Below are positions 9,060 to 17,901 of a DNA stretch of 64,000 nucleotides, piece by piece. The notes under the pieces are model-generated. The model was not told where the DNA came from. It ran no database searches and was given only the letters and a program-made list of their open reading frames with translations. The stretch is from Micromonospora radicis (GTDB taxonomy: Bacteria; Actinomycetota; Actinomycetes; Mycobacteriales; Micromonosporaceae). The DNA lies in contig NZ_QXEC01000016.1 in assembly GCF_003583405.1 (NCBI RefSeq), forward strand, positions 62,001 to 126,000. The letters are read 5' to 3'. The position numbers and the translations under genes were made by a program. Positions within the stretch are counted from its first letter, which is position 1. Each line of letters opens with the position of its first letter.

Positions 9060-10532
9060 ATGATCAGTGTGTTCGACCTGTTCAGCGTGGGTATCGGGCC
9101 GTCCAGCTCGCACACCGTCGGGCCGATGCGGGCGGCGCGTACCTTCGTCGCCGGGTTGAAGGCCGACGGGCTGCTCAGCGACGTGGGTCGGGTACACGCG
9201 GAGTTGTTCGGTTCTCTGGGCGCTACCGGGCACGGGCACGGCAGCGACCGGGCCGTGCTGCTCGGGCTGGCCGGTGAGGTGCCGGAGACGGTCGACACCG
9301 ACAGCGTCGACGGGCGGGTGGCCGAGGTCCGCGCGCAGCGACGGCTGGCGCTGTTCGGCACGCACGAGATCGACTTCGACCCGGACCGGGATCTGTTGCT
9401 GCACCGGCGCCGGTCCCTGCCGTACCACCCGAACGGGATGACCTTCTCGGCGTACGACGGGAGTGGGGTCGAGGTCAGGACGCGTTCGTACTACTCGGTC
9501 GGCGGCGGGTTCGTGGTCGACGAGGCGGCGGCCGGTGCGGACCGGATCAAGCCGGACAGCACCCGGGTGCGGCACCCCTTCCTCACCGGGGCGCAACTGC
9601 TCGACGTGACCGCGTCGACCGGGCTGTCGATCAGTGAGGTGATGCTCGCCAACGAACTGTCCTGGCGGGCGGAGGCGGACGTCCGGGCCGGCCTGCTGGA
9701 CATCTGGCGGGTGATGCAGGAGTGCGTCGAGCGTGGCTGCACCCGCGACGGGACGCTGCCGGGCGGGCTGAAGGTACGCCGCCGCGCCGCCGAACTGCGC
9801 CGCAGCCTGGAAGCCGACGCCGCCGTCGGGCCGGCCGCTGCCGCTGCCGCTGTCGCGCGGGGCGCTGTCGCTGTCGGGCCCGGCGCTGTCGCTGTCGGGT
9901 CCGGTGCCGCCGCGCGGGTTGGTGTCGCCGGGGATCCGTTGCACGTGATGGACTGGGTGACCCTGTTCGCCCTGGCCGTCAACGAGGAGAACGCGGCCGG
10001 CGGGCGGGTGGTGACCGCGCCGACCAACGGCGCGGCCGGGATCATCCCCGCGGTGCTGCACTACTACACGCGGTTCGTCCCCGGCGCCTCCGACGACGGG
10101 GTGGTGCGCTTCCTGCTCGCGGCCGGCGCGATCGGAGTGTTGTTCAAGGAGAACGCGTCGATCTCCGGAGCCGAGGTGGGCTGCCAGGGCGAGGTCGGTT
10201 CGGCCTGCTCGATGGCCGCCGCCGGGCTGGCCGAGGCGTTGGGTGGTACGCCGGAGCAGGTGGAGAACGCCGCGGAGATCGGCATGGAGCACAACCTCGG
10301 GCTCACCTGCGACCCGGTGGGCGGCCTGGTGCAGATCCCCTGCATCGAACGCAACGCGGTGGCTAGCATCAAGGCGATCACTGCCGCGCGGCTGGCGCTG
10401 CGGGGTGACGGGGTGCACGCCGTTTCGCTCGACAAGGTCATCAAGACCATGCGGGAGACCGGCGCCGACATGAAGGTCAAGTACAAGGAGACGGCGCGCG
10501 GCGGTCTGGCCGTCAACGTGATCGAGTGCTGA
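9060..10532 (+). CDS. sdaA: L-serine ammonia-lyase, iron-sulfur type
   Basis: Deaminates L-serine to pyruvate with a [4Fe-4S] cluster. The beta domain opens ISVFDLFSVGIGPSSSHTVG; the alpha domain begins near residue 297. Cysteines C375, C417 and C428 have the spacing (42 and 11) of the cluster ligands known in the Legionella type 2 enzyme, and the protein ends in C490, 62 residues after the last ligand, as does the tail cysteine that enters the active site there. At 490 residues it is about 32 longer than that enzyme; the surplus is a low-complexity Ala/Val/Gly linker at about residues 258-292. ATG at 9060. Confidence 0.95.
   Translation: MISVFDLFSVGIGPSSSHTVGPMRAARTFVAGLKADGLLSDVGRVHAELFGSLGATGHGHGSDRAVLLGLAGEVPETVDTDSVDGRVAEVRAQRRLALFGTHEIDFDPDRDLLLHRRRSLPYHPNGMTFSAYDGSGVEVRTRSYYSVGGGFVVDEAAAGADRIKPDSTRVRHPFLTGAQLLDVTASTGLSISEVMLANELSWRAEADVRAGLLDIWRVMQECVERGCTRDGTLPGGLKVRRRAAELRRSLEADAAVGPAAAAAAVARGAVAVGPGAVAVGSGAAARVGVAGDPLHVMDWVTLFALAVNEENAAGGRVVTAPTNGAAGIIPAVLHYYTRFVPGASDDGVVRFLLAAGAIGVLFKENASISGAEVGCQGEVGSACSMAAAGLAEALGGTPEQVENAAEIGMEHNLGLTCDPVGGLVQIPCIERNAVASIKAITAARLALRGDGVHAVSLDKVIKTMRETGADMKVKYKETARGGLAVNVIEC
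9861..9902 (+). repeat. 21-bp tandem repeat inside sdaA
   Basis: Two consecutive 21-bp copies (GGCGCTGTCGCTGTCGGGYC pattern, 20 of 21 identical) keep the reading frame and encode GAVAVGP-GAVAVGS in the linker between the two domains of the serine ammonia-lyase. Flanking GCCGCT triplets suggest expansion by slippage. Confidence 0.8.
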
Positions 10533-10601
10533 GCGTACGGCTCGCCGGAACGCGTTCACCGGCTGCTAACCTGTCGTCCGTTCAGTAGGCGGGAGACGGC
10601 G

Positions 10602-11429
10602 GTGACCTCTGGCGTGGGGGCGTTGTGGTCGCACCGCAACTCGCTGCGCATCCTGGTCCGGCGTGACCTCGCGGTCAAGTACCAGCAGTCGGCGCTCGGC
10701 TACCTCTGGTCGTTGATCGAGCCGTTGGGCATGGGCGCGATCTACTGGTTCGTCTTCGGCGTGCTCTACTCCCGGGACACCAACCGGCATCTGGGCGAGG
10801 CCGCCGGCTCGTACCCGCTGTTCCTGATCACCGGGATCTTCGCCTGGATGTGGACCAGTTCGGCGTTGAGCGAGGCGACCAACGCGCTGACCGGACAGTC
10901 CCGCCTGATCACCACGATGAACGTGCCCCGACAGGTGTTCCCGATCGGCCGGGTGGTCGGCCGGTTCGCGGAGTACGCCGCCGGCCTGCCGATCCTGGCC
11001 GGCATCGCGATCTGGTACACCAGCCAGGGGAAGATCGAACCGGGCTGGTCGCTGCTGGCCCTGCCGCTGGCGGTGCTGGTGCAGGGCACCCTGTTGATCG
11101 GGCTGGCGCTGCTGCTGTCCGCCTGCAACGTGCTGATGCGGGACGTGGAGCGGTTCATGCGCCTGGTCATCCGGGTGCTGTTCTACGCCACGCCGATCAT
11201 CTACCCGCTGAGCCTGGTCCGCGACTCCGGCCTGCCGGGCTGGCTCAAGTGGGGCTACGAACTCAACCCGCTGGTCGGCATCTTCCAGCTGCACCACGCG
11301 GTGTGGTACCCGGACGAGTTCCCGGCGGCCCGGATGCTGGCCACCACCGTCGGCATCAGCCTGCTGCTGCTGGTCGCCGGCTGGTGGTCGTTCCGCCGGC
11401 TCGAGCCCGCCGTGCTCAAGGAGCTGTGA
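10602..11429 (+). CDS. Polysaccharide ABC exporter permease, TagG/Wzm type
   Basis: Membrane component of an ABC-2 exporter for an undecaprenyl-linked cell-surface polymer. The 275 residues carry six predicted helices and the amphipathic N-terminus with RRDLAVKYQQSALGYLWSLIEP, a signature of TagG/Wzm/RfbA permeases. It overlaps the ATPase gene by one base pair step (TGATG) and heads a four-gene operon with a CDP-alcohol phosphotransferase and a TagF-like protein, which points to a teichoic-acid-like or glycerol/ribitol-phosphate polymer. GTG start at 10602 after GGGAGACGG. Confidence 0.9.
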   Translation: MTSGVGALWSHRNSLRILVRRDLAVKYQQSALGYLWSLIEPLGMGAIYWFVFGVLYSRDTNRHLGEAAGSYPLFLITGIFAWMWTSSALSEATNALTGQSRLITTMNVPRQVFPIGRVVGRFAEYAAGLPILAGIAIWYTSQGKIEPGWSLLALPLAVLVQGTLLIGLALLLSACNVLMRDVERFMRLVIRVLFYATPIIYPLSLVRDSGLPGWLKWGYELNPLVGIFQLHHAVWYPDEFPAARMLATTVGISLLLLVAGWWSFRRLEPAVLKEL

Positions 11430-12175
11430 TGGGTGGGGCGATAATCGAGGCGGAGGGCCTGGGCATCCGGTTCGTCCGCAACCGACGGCGGCAGCTGCGG
11501 CTGCGGGAGCTGTTCATCCATCGCGGCCGGCGCGGCGGCGCCGACGGCCAGTTCTGGCCGCTGCGCGACCTGACCTTCACCGTCGCGGCGGGCGACACCG
11601 TCGGCGTGGTCGGCCGCAACGGCACCGGCAAGAGCACCCTGCTGCGGCTGATCGCCGGGGTGCTGATTCCCGACGAGGGGCGGATCCGGGTTCGCGGCGA
11701 CGTCGCGCCGCTGCTGGAACTCTCCGCCGGCTTCTCCAACGACCTCACCGGTCGGGAGAACCTGTACCTGGTGGGCGGGCTGCACGGGCTCTCGTCGGGT
11801 TACCTGAAGCGGCACTTCGAGGAGATCGTCTCGTTCGCCGGTGAACAGGTGGAGCGGGCCATCGACACCTCGGTACGGCACTACTCGTCGGGGATGAAGG
11901 TCCGGCTCGGCTTCGCCATCATCTCCCACCTGCCGCACCCGATCCTGCTGATGGACGAGGTGACGGCGGTGGGGGACGCCGAGTTCCGCGCGAAGTGCTA
12001 CACGACCATCGACCGTCTGCTCGGGGAGGGGCGCACACTGGTGCTGGTGTCACACAACGAGAAGGATCTGACCCGGTTCTGCCGTCGAGGACTGTTCCTC
12101 GACGCGGGCCGGCTGAGCGTCGACGGCACGATCGCCGAGGCGCTGGCCGCGTACCACGACGCGGTTCCCCGGTGA
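11429..12175 (+). CDS. Polysaccharide ABC exporter ATPase, TagH/Wzt type
   Basis: Nucleotide-binding subunit for the permease just upstream. Walker A GRNGTGKSTLL near residues 67-77, the family-typical LLELSAGFSNDLTGRENLYL, signature HYSSGMKVRLGFAI and Walker B HPILLMDEVTAVGD. At 248 residues it is the short form, without the C-terminal carbohydrate-recognition domain that Wzt proteins of O-antigen systems carry, so it resembles TagH cores. ATG at 11429 overlaps the permease stop; the end overlaps the next gene by GTGA. Confidence 0.92.
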   Translation: MGGAIIEAEGLGIRFVRNRRRQLRLRELFIHRGRRGGADGQFWPLRDLTFTVAAGDTVGVVGRNGTGKSTLLRLIAGVLIPDEGRIRVRGDVAPLLELSAGFSNDLTGRENLYLVGGLHGLSSGYLKRHFEEIVSFAGEQVERAIDTSVRHYSSGMKVRLGFAIISHLPHPILLMDEVTAVGDAEFRAKCYTTIDRLLGEGRTLVLVSHNEKDLTRFCRRGLFLDAGRLSVDGTIAEALAAYHDAVPR

Positions 12176-14220
12176 CGCTCGCGATCGTGCTCGCCGCCGG
12201 TTCACCGGCCGCGAGCCTGCCGACGGGCTCCGACTCGTCCGCGCCGTCGGATGGCGGGACATCGGCGGGTGGCGGTGCGACGCTTGTCGACCGGCTGACC
12301 GCGCAGTGGCGGGCGGCCGGTGTCGCCGACGTACGGTTCGCCGCCGACCTGGACGAACTGGCCGACCTGGCCGGTGCGGCCGACGGCCCGGTGGTGGTCA
12401 GCGCGGCCGACCTGGTCGCGCACACCGCCGTACTGCGACATCTGGTGACCAGCCCGGTCGGCCCGACGGTGGCGCTGGTGCTCACCGACGCGCCCACCGG
12501 TGGCCGCACGGTGGTCCGCGAGGAGCGGGGCCAGGTGGTCGAGGCCGGTCCGGCCGAGCGCCTGGACGGTCCGGCGACCGGCATCTTCGGTGGCGCGCTG
12601 CGGGTCGGCCGGGACGACGTCCCGACGCTGGTCGCCGCCGCCCGGGCCGCCGCGACCGGTCGGCTGGCCGAGGTGGCGTCGGGCCACGCCGACGGCGGTG
12701 CCGGGCGCTCCGTGCCGCCCGGACCGGCGGTGGACCAGGTCTTCGCCGGGCTCGCCGCACAGGGGGTGCTGGTCTTCGCCCACCGGGTACGTCTGCTGGT
12801 CGCGCACCGGGTGGACGACGCGGACGGGCTCGCCGCCGCGGCGGCGAGCGTGGCCGCCGTGGACGAGGACCGGGCCGAGCTGCGGCTGTCGGTGAAGGAG
12901 CGGGACGACTTCTTCACCACGTACTTCGTCAGCACCTGGTCCCCGCACGTGACCAAGGCGGCGGCCCGGTTGGGCTGGAGCCCGACCGGCGTGACGATGC
13001 TGTCGGTGGCGTTCGCGGTGGCCGCCGCGGCGCTGTTCGCCGGTGGCGGCCGACTCGCCCTGGTGGCCGGTGGGGTGCTGCTCTACCTCGGGTTCGTGCT
13101 GGACTGTGTGGACGGTCAGCTCGCCCGCTACACCCGCAACTTCAGCGCCTGGGGCGGCTGGCTGGACACCATGGCCGACCGGGCCAAGGAGTACCTGGTG
13201 TACGCCGGTCTGGGCTGGGGTGCCACGGCCGCCGGGGTCCGGTACGGCTGGGCCCTGGCGATCGCCGCGATGACATTGCAGACCGTGCGGCACATGACCG
13301 ACGCGTGGTACGGCGTACTGCACGACGAGGCGGCCCGACGGCCGAAGTCCGCGGGTACGGGCGGCGGCGGTATCGGTGACCGGCTGAACGCCGCGTCCAC
13401 GAAGGTGCAGGCCGACACCGGCTCGGTGTCGTACTGGCTGAAGCGCACCGTGGTCTTCCCGATCGGCGAGCGGTGGGCGTTGATCGCGTTGGCCGCCGCG
13501 CTGTTCGACCAGCGGGTCGCGCTGCTGGCCGTACTGACCTGGGGTGTGCTGGCGTTCGGGTACACCGGTGCGCTGCGTACGCTGCGGGCCCGCTGGATGT
13601 GGGTGCCGGTGCTGGACACGGTCGACGCCACCCTGCACCGCGACGACGGTCCGATCGCCGCCCGGTTCCCGGTGGCCCGCCGGCCCGGACCGTTGGTGCT
13701 GGCGCTGCTGGCCGTGTTGCCGACGGTCCTCGTGCTGCTGGCCACCTGGCGCTACGGCGAGGCGTACCCGAGGTGGACCGTGCTGCTCGGGTTGGTGGGG
13801 CTGCTGCTCGCGGCCGGTGGCGCCGGAGCGGCGCACAACGGGCCACTGGACTGGTTGGTGCCGGCCGCGTTGCGGGGCGGTGAGTACCTGTTCGCCATCA
13901 CGGTCGGGGTGGTCGGCGGTGCGCCCGCCTGGCTGATCTTCGGGTACGTCTTCGTGCTCACCCTGCACCACTACGACCTGGTGGCCCGGCTGGAGAAGCG
14001 GCAGCCGGCACCACCGCTGCACGCGGCGACCCTGGGCTGGGAGGGGCGGTCGGTGTTGCTGGCGGTGGCGGCGATTGCCGGAATCGTGAGTATTGGTCTG
14101 GCTACACTCGGTGTCTACCTGTTGGTGCTCTTCGTGGCGAGTGTGGTGCTGGCCTGGTTCGTCCGGCCGGCCCGGCCCGCGCGGGTGCCGGCGGGTGCCG
14201 GGGGGAGCGCGACAATCTGA
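12172..14220 (+). CDS. CDP-alcohol phosphatidyltransferase with nucleotidyltransferase-like N-terminus, DUF5941
   Basis: A 682-residue protein with three parts. Residues 1-220 begin TLAIVLAAG, like a cytidylyltransferase, but the usual GxGTRL loop is replaced by a Ser/Pro/Gly stretch, so this part may be inactive. Residues about 245-440 hold the CDP-alcohol phosphotransferase signature DCVDGQLAR...GGWLDTMAD with all catalytic aspartates, on membrane helices. The C-terminal third is a multi-helix DUF5941-type membrane domain. It probably transfers a phospho-alcohol from a CDP donor during synthesis of the polymer exported by the neighbouring ABC system. The GTG start overlaps the ATPase stop. 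Confidence 0.85.
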   Translation: MTLAIVLAAGSPAASLPTGSDSSAPSDGGTSAGGGATLVDRLTAQWRAAGVADVRFAADLDELADLAGAADGPVVVSAADLVAHTAVLRHLVTSPVGPTVALVLTDAPTGGRTVVREERGQVVEAGPAERLDGPATGIFGGALRVGRDDVPTLVAAARAAATGRLAEVASGHADGGAGRSVPPGPAVDQVFAGLAAQGVLVFAHRVRLLVAHRVDDADGLAAAAASVAAVDEDRAELRLSVKERDDFFTTYFVSTWSPHVTKAAARLGWSPTGVTMLSVAFAVAAAALFAGGGRLALVAGGVLLYLGFVLDCVDGQLARYTRNFSAWGGWLDTMADRAKEYLVYAGLGWGATAAGVRYGWALAIAAMTLQTVRHMTDAWYGVLHDEAARRPKSAGTGGGGIGDRLNAASTKVQADTGSVSYWLKRTVVFPIGERWALIALAAALFDQRVALLAVLTWGVLAFGYTGALRTLRARWMWVPVLDTVDATLHRDDGPIAARFPVARRPGPLVLALLAVLPTVLVLLATWRYGEAYPRWTVLLGLVGLLLAAGGAGAAHNGPLDWLVPAALRGGEYLFAITVGVVGGAPAWLIFGYVFVLTLHHYDLVARLEKRQPAPPLHAATLGWEGRSVLLAVAAIAGIVSIGLATLGVYLLVLFVASVVLAWFVRPARPARVPAGAGGSATI

Positions 14221-14234
14221 CGGGGGCCGGGACG

Positions 14235-16424
14235 ATGACGCTGATCAGCTTCGTCGTCCCGGCCTTCCGCGTGCAGGGCTACCTGCGGGAATGCCTGGAC
14301 TCGATCCTCGCCCAGCCGGTCACCGACATCGAGGTGGTCGGGGTCGACGACTGTTCGCCCGACGCCAGCGGCGACATCCTCGCCGAGTACGCGGACCGCG
14401 ACGACCGGGTACGGGTGATCCGGCTGGACCGCAACGTCGGCCTCGGCCCGGCCCGCAACGCCGGCCTCGACCAGGCCACCGGAGAGTACGTCTGGTTCGT
14501 CGACGGGGACGACTGGCTGGTGGCGGACTGTCTGGTCGAGGTGGCCGAGCGGCTGCGCACCACCCGGCCCGACGTACTGCTGGTCGACCATGTCCGGGCG
14601 CACTGGGACGGCACCGTCACCCGCAGCGCGATGGCGGAGGTGTTCCCGCAGCCGCCCGGGGCGGTCACCTTCCGGCTACGGGACCGGCCGCAGACCCTGG
14701 AACTGCTGCACACCGCCTGGAACCGGCTGTTGCGTCGGCAGTTCCTGGCCGAGGTCGGGCTCCGTTTCGCTCCCGGCTGGTACGAGGACGTGTCGTTCAG
14801 TTATCCGGTGCTGCTGGCCGCGGACCGGGTCGGGGTACTCGACGTGGTCTGCGTCAACTACCGGCAGCGCCGGGCGGGAGCGATCACCAGGACCCGGGGT
14901 GAGCGGCACTTCGAGGTGTTCGGGCAGTGGAACCGGGTGTTCCGGGAGCTGGATCGGCTCGGCGCCGAGGAGCTGCGCTCGGCGGTCTTCGACCGGATGA
15001 TGTGGCACTACCTGACGGTGCTCGGCAACGACGATCGGATCGACCCGGAGCTGCGGCCGACCTTCTTCGCCCGGGTGGCCATCGCGCACGCCCGGTTCCA
15101 TCCGCCGGGCGGCCACCGGATCCCCGCCGGGGTCGAGGGGCTCAAGCACCGGCTGGCGGCGGCCGGGCAGTGGCGCACGTACCGGATGCTGCGGGCCACC
15201 GGTCGGACGGGCGAGCGCGTCCGGGTCACCGCCGGGCAGGTCCGACGCCGGGTGGTGCCGCCGGTGCGGTCCACGCTGCGGGCGGCCCGGGACGGCGTAC
15301 TGCGCGGATACCACCGCGCGGAGCTGCGTCGACCGTTGGACGAGCACCTCGCGGTGTACGCGGCCTACTGGTACCGCGGCTACGCCTGCAATCCGGCGGC
15401 GGTCTACGAGGCGGCCCGGCGATTGGCGCCGCAGCTGCGCGGCGTGTGGATCGTGCGCCGGGACCGGGTGCACACCCTGCCCGAGGGGGTCGAGTACGTG
15501 GTGGCCGGGTCGCCCGCGTACCACCGGGTGCTGGCCCGGGCGAAGTGGCTGGTCAACAACGTGAACTTCCCGGACTCGGTACGCAAGCGGCCCGGCTCGG
15601 TGCACGTGCAGACCCATCACGGCACGCCGGTGAAGGTGATGGGGCTGGACCAGCAGCGCTATCCGTTGGGCGCGGTCGGGATGGACTTCGCCGGACTGCT
15701 GCGCCGGGTGGACCGCTGGGACTACAGCGTCACCGCGAACAGCTTCTCCACCCAGATGTGGGAACGCGCCTATCCGGCCGGGTACACCGCGTTGGAGGTG
15801 GGTTACCCGCGCAACGACCGGCTGGTCACCGCGACGGCCGAGGAGGTGCTGCGGCTGCGGGCGGAACTCGGCGCCGGTCTCGGCGAGCAGGTGGTGCTGT
15901 ACGCGCCGACGCACCGGGAGCACCTGCCCGGGTACCGCCCACCGTTCGACCCGCAGCGCTTCCTCGACGCGCTCGGCCCGTCCGGGCTGCTGCTGATGCG
16001 CAGTCACTACTTCCACGACCGGCAGCGGCGGGCGTGGCCGCCGGACGGCCGGGGCCGGATCCTGGACGTGAGCGACCATCCCCGGGTGGAGGAGCTGTAC
16101 CTCGCGGCCGACGTGCTGGTCACCGACTACTCGTCGGCGATGTTCGACTACGCGGTCCTGGACCGGCCGATCGTGGTCTACGCGCCGGACTGGGACGCGT
16201 ACCGGTTGACCCGGGGGGTCTACTTCGACATCACCGCCGAGCCGCCCGGCCCGGTGGCCCGAACCTTCGCCGAACTGCTGGAGCTGTTCGGCACCGGGCG
16301 GGTCGGGTCGACCGCTGCCGATGCGGAGCGGGCCCGGTTCCGGGAGCGGTTCTGTGCGTTGGAGGACGGGCACGCCGCCGAGCGGGTGGTCCGGCGGGTC
16401 TTCCTGGGGGAAGGATCCGGCTGA
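14235..16424 (+). CDS. GT2 glycosyltransferase fused to CDP-glycerol glycerophosphotransferase (TagF-like)
   Basis: A 729-residue two-domain polymerase. Residues 1-230 are a GT-A fold GT2 domain with FVVPAFRVQGYLRECLDSIL, VDDCSPDASGD and the DxD-like WFVDGDDW. Residues about 370-725 are a TagF/TagB-type domain: WLVNNVNFPDSV, the catalytic-type HVQTHHGTPVKVMG, VLYAPTHRE and DVLVTDYSSAMFDYAVLDRP. Family members polymerise glycerol- or ribitol-phosphate chains. Together with the upstream exporter and CDP-alcohol transferase it implies a phosphopolymer of the cell wall. ATG at 14235, 14 bases after the previous stop. Confidence 0.92.
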   Translation: MTLISFVVPAFRVQGYLRECLDSILAQPVTDIEVVGVDDCSPDASGDILAEYADRDDRVRVIRLDRNVGLGPARNAGLDQATGEYVWFVDGDDWLVADCLVEVAERLRTTRPDVLLVDHVRAHWDGTVTRSAMAEVFPQPPGAVTFRLRDRPQTLELLHTAWNRLLRRQFLAEVGLRFAPGWYEDVSFSYPVLLAADRVGVLDVVCVNYRQRRAGAITRTRGERHFEVFGQWNRVFRELDRLGAEELRSAVFDRMMWHYLTVLGNDDRIDPELRPTFFARVAIAHARFHPPGGHRIPAGVEGLKHRLAAAGQWRTYRMLRATGRTGERVRVTAGQVRRRVVPPVRSTLRAARDGVLRGYHRAELRRPLDEHLAVYAAYWYRGYACNPAAVYEAARRLAPQLRGVWIVRRDRVHTLPEGVEYVVAGSPAYHRVLARAKWLVNNVNFPDSVRKRPGSVHVQTHHGTPVKVMGLDQQRYPLGAVGMDFAGLLRRVDRWDYSVTANSFSTQMWERAYPAGYTALEVGYPRNDRLVTATAEEVLRLRAELGAGLGEQVVLYAPTHREHLPGYRPPFDPQRFLDALGPSGLLLMRSHYFHDRQRRAWPPDGRGRILDVSDHPRVEELYLAADVLVTDYSSAMFDYAVLDRPIVVYAPDWDAYRLTRGVYFDITAEPPGPVARTFAELLELFGTGRVGSTAADAERARFRERFCALEDGHAAERVVRRVFLGEGSG

Positions 16425-16573
16425 AGCGGTAGATATCCGGCGATAGTCATCGCTCGATGGAACGTAATAGTTCTGTCACGATTCGAACATGGCACGTTTA
16501 CCCGATGTGCTCCCCGGATGATCCTGGTCACAGTCATTGCCGGGTTCGGCCGACGAGGTGGGGGAGGAGACGG

Positions 16574-17881
16574 GTGACCACCGTCGCGCTCAAGGATGTC
16601 ACGAAGGTCTTCCGAGACGGCACGGTCGCGGTGGACAGCATCAATCTCGACGTCAACGACGGCGAGTTCATGGTGCTGCTCGGGCCGTCCGGCTGTGGCA
16701 AGTCGACGGTGCTGCGCATGGTCGCCGGGCTGGAGGAGCCCACCTCGGGGGCGGTGCTGCTCGACGGGGAACTGGCCAACGACCTGCCACCCCGGGAGCG
16801 GAAGATCGCGATGGTCTTCCAGGACTTCGCTCTCTACCCGCACATGAGCGTCGGCGACAACATCGCCTTCCCGCTCAAGCTCGCCGGTGTGGAACCGGCC
16901 CCACGCGGGGAGCGGGTCACCGACGTGGCCAGCGCCCTCGGCATCGGCGACGTGCTCGCCCGCCGGCCCAGCCAGCTCTCCGGTGGGCAGCGGCAGCGGG
17001 TCGCGATGGGCCGCGCGATCGTCCGCCGGCCCGGTCTGTTCCTGATGGACGAGCCGCTGTCCAATCTGGACAGCGGGCTGCGGGCCGAGCTGCGGGCGGA
17101 GATCTCCGGGTTGACCCGCGAACTGGGCGTCACCACCATCTACGTCACCCACGACCAGGCCGAGGCGCTGACCATGGCCGACCGAGTCGCCATCATGCGC
17201 AAGGGTGTCCTACAGGACGTGGGCACCCCCACCCAGGTGTACGGCCGCCCGGCCACCCTCTACGTCGCCGCGTTCCTGGGCAGCCCCCGGATGAACCTGC
17301 TGGAGGCGTCGGTCTACGTCCACCTCGACCGGTACGTCACCCTGACCCTTGGCGAGCAGGCCCTCTACCTGCCCTGGGACGACATCCGCAGTCGGGCGGT
17401 GGCGCACTACCACGGCGAACGGATCGTGGTGGGGATGCGGGCCGAGGCGCTCACCCCGGTCGCTCCCGACACGCCGGGTGACGTACTGCACGGTCGGATC
17501 CGGTATCTGGAGCACCACGGCCACGAGTCGCTGGCCTTCCTCGACATCGGTGCCACCGCGATCATGGTGGACGAGGCCGGCGCGCCGCCGGACGCGGACG
17601 CCCCGCTCGGCCAGCGCGGCCTGCGCCGCTTCAGCCAGGTGATGCAGCGCTTCGCCGGCCGACCGACCGGCGAAGCGGAGACGGTCGAGAACGGGACGAC
17701 CGGGCGGACCAGCGTGCTGCCCGACCCGGGCCGGCACCACCGCCGCCCGGCGGAACTCGCGGTCCGGCTGGCGCCGTACCCGGCGGTCTCCGCCGGTCAC
17801 CCGCTCGCCGTCCGGGTACGCATGGACGCGCTGCACTTCTTCGACGACCGCGGCGACCGGATCGACGTCGGCTGGCGCTGA
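16574..17881 (+). CDS. ugpC: Sugar ABC importer ATPase, UgpC/MsmK/MalK family
   Basis: ATP-binding subunit that energises carbohydrate importers; in actinobacteria one such ATPase (MsiK) serves several permeases, which fits the absence of permease genes here. Walker A GPSGCGKSTVL, signature LSGGQRQRVAMGRA, Walker B LFLMDEPLSNLD and switch histidine in YVTHDQAEA. After residue 240 a MalK-type regulatory OB domain follows, but with an extra 60-residue segment (about 330-390) rich in Gly/Pro/Asp. 435 residues against about 370 usual. The GTG start at 16574 follows GGGGGAGGAG; upstream open frame has no family sequence. Confidence 0.88.
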   Translation: MTTVALKDVTKVFRDGTVAVDSINLDVNDGEFMVLLGPSGCGKSTVLRMVAGLEEPTSGAVLLDGELANDLPPRERKIAMVFQDFALYPHMSVGDNIAFPLKLAGVEPAPRGERVTDVASALGIGDVLARRPSQLSGGQRQRVAMGRAIVRRPGLFLMDEPLSNLDSGLRAELRAEISGLTRELGVTTIYVTHDQAEALTMADRVAIMRKGVLQDVGTPTQVYGRPATLYVAAFLGSPRMNLLEASVYVHLDRYVTLTLGEQALYLPWDDIRSRAVAHYHGERIVVGMRAEALTPVAPDTPGDVLHGRIRYLEHHGHESLAFLDIGATAIMVDEAGAPPDADAPLGQRGLRRFSQVMQRFAGRPTGEAETVENGTTGRTSVLPDPGRHHRRPAELAVRLAPYPAVSAGHPLAVRVRMDALHFFDDRGDRIDVGWR

Positions 17882-17901
17882 GGTGCAGGGAAGGCCCCCT
17901 G

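Noticed and set aside
8385..10559. 724-codon minus-strand frame over sdaA
   Set aside because: Antisense shadow of a high-GC gene; only its last 68 codons (PspC) are real.
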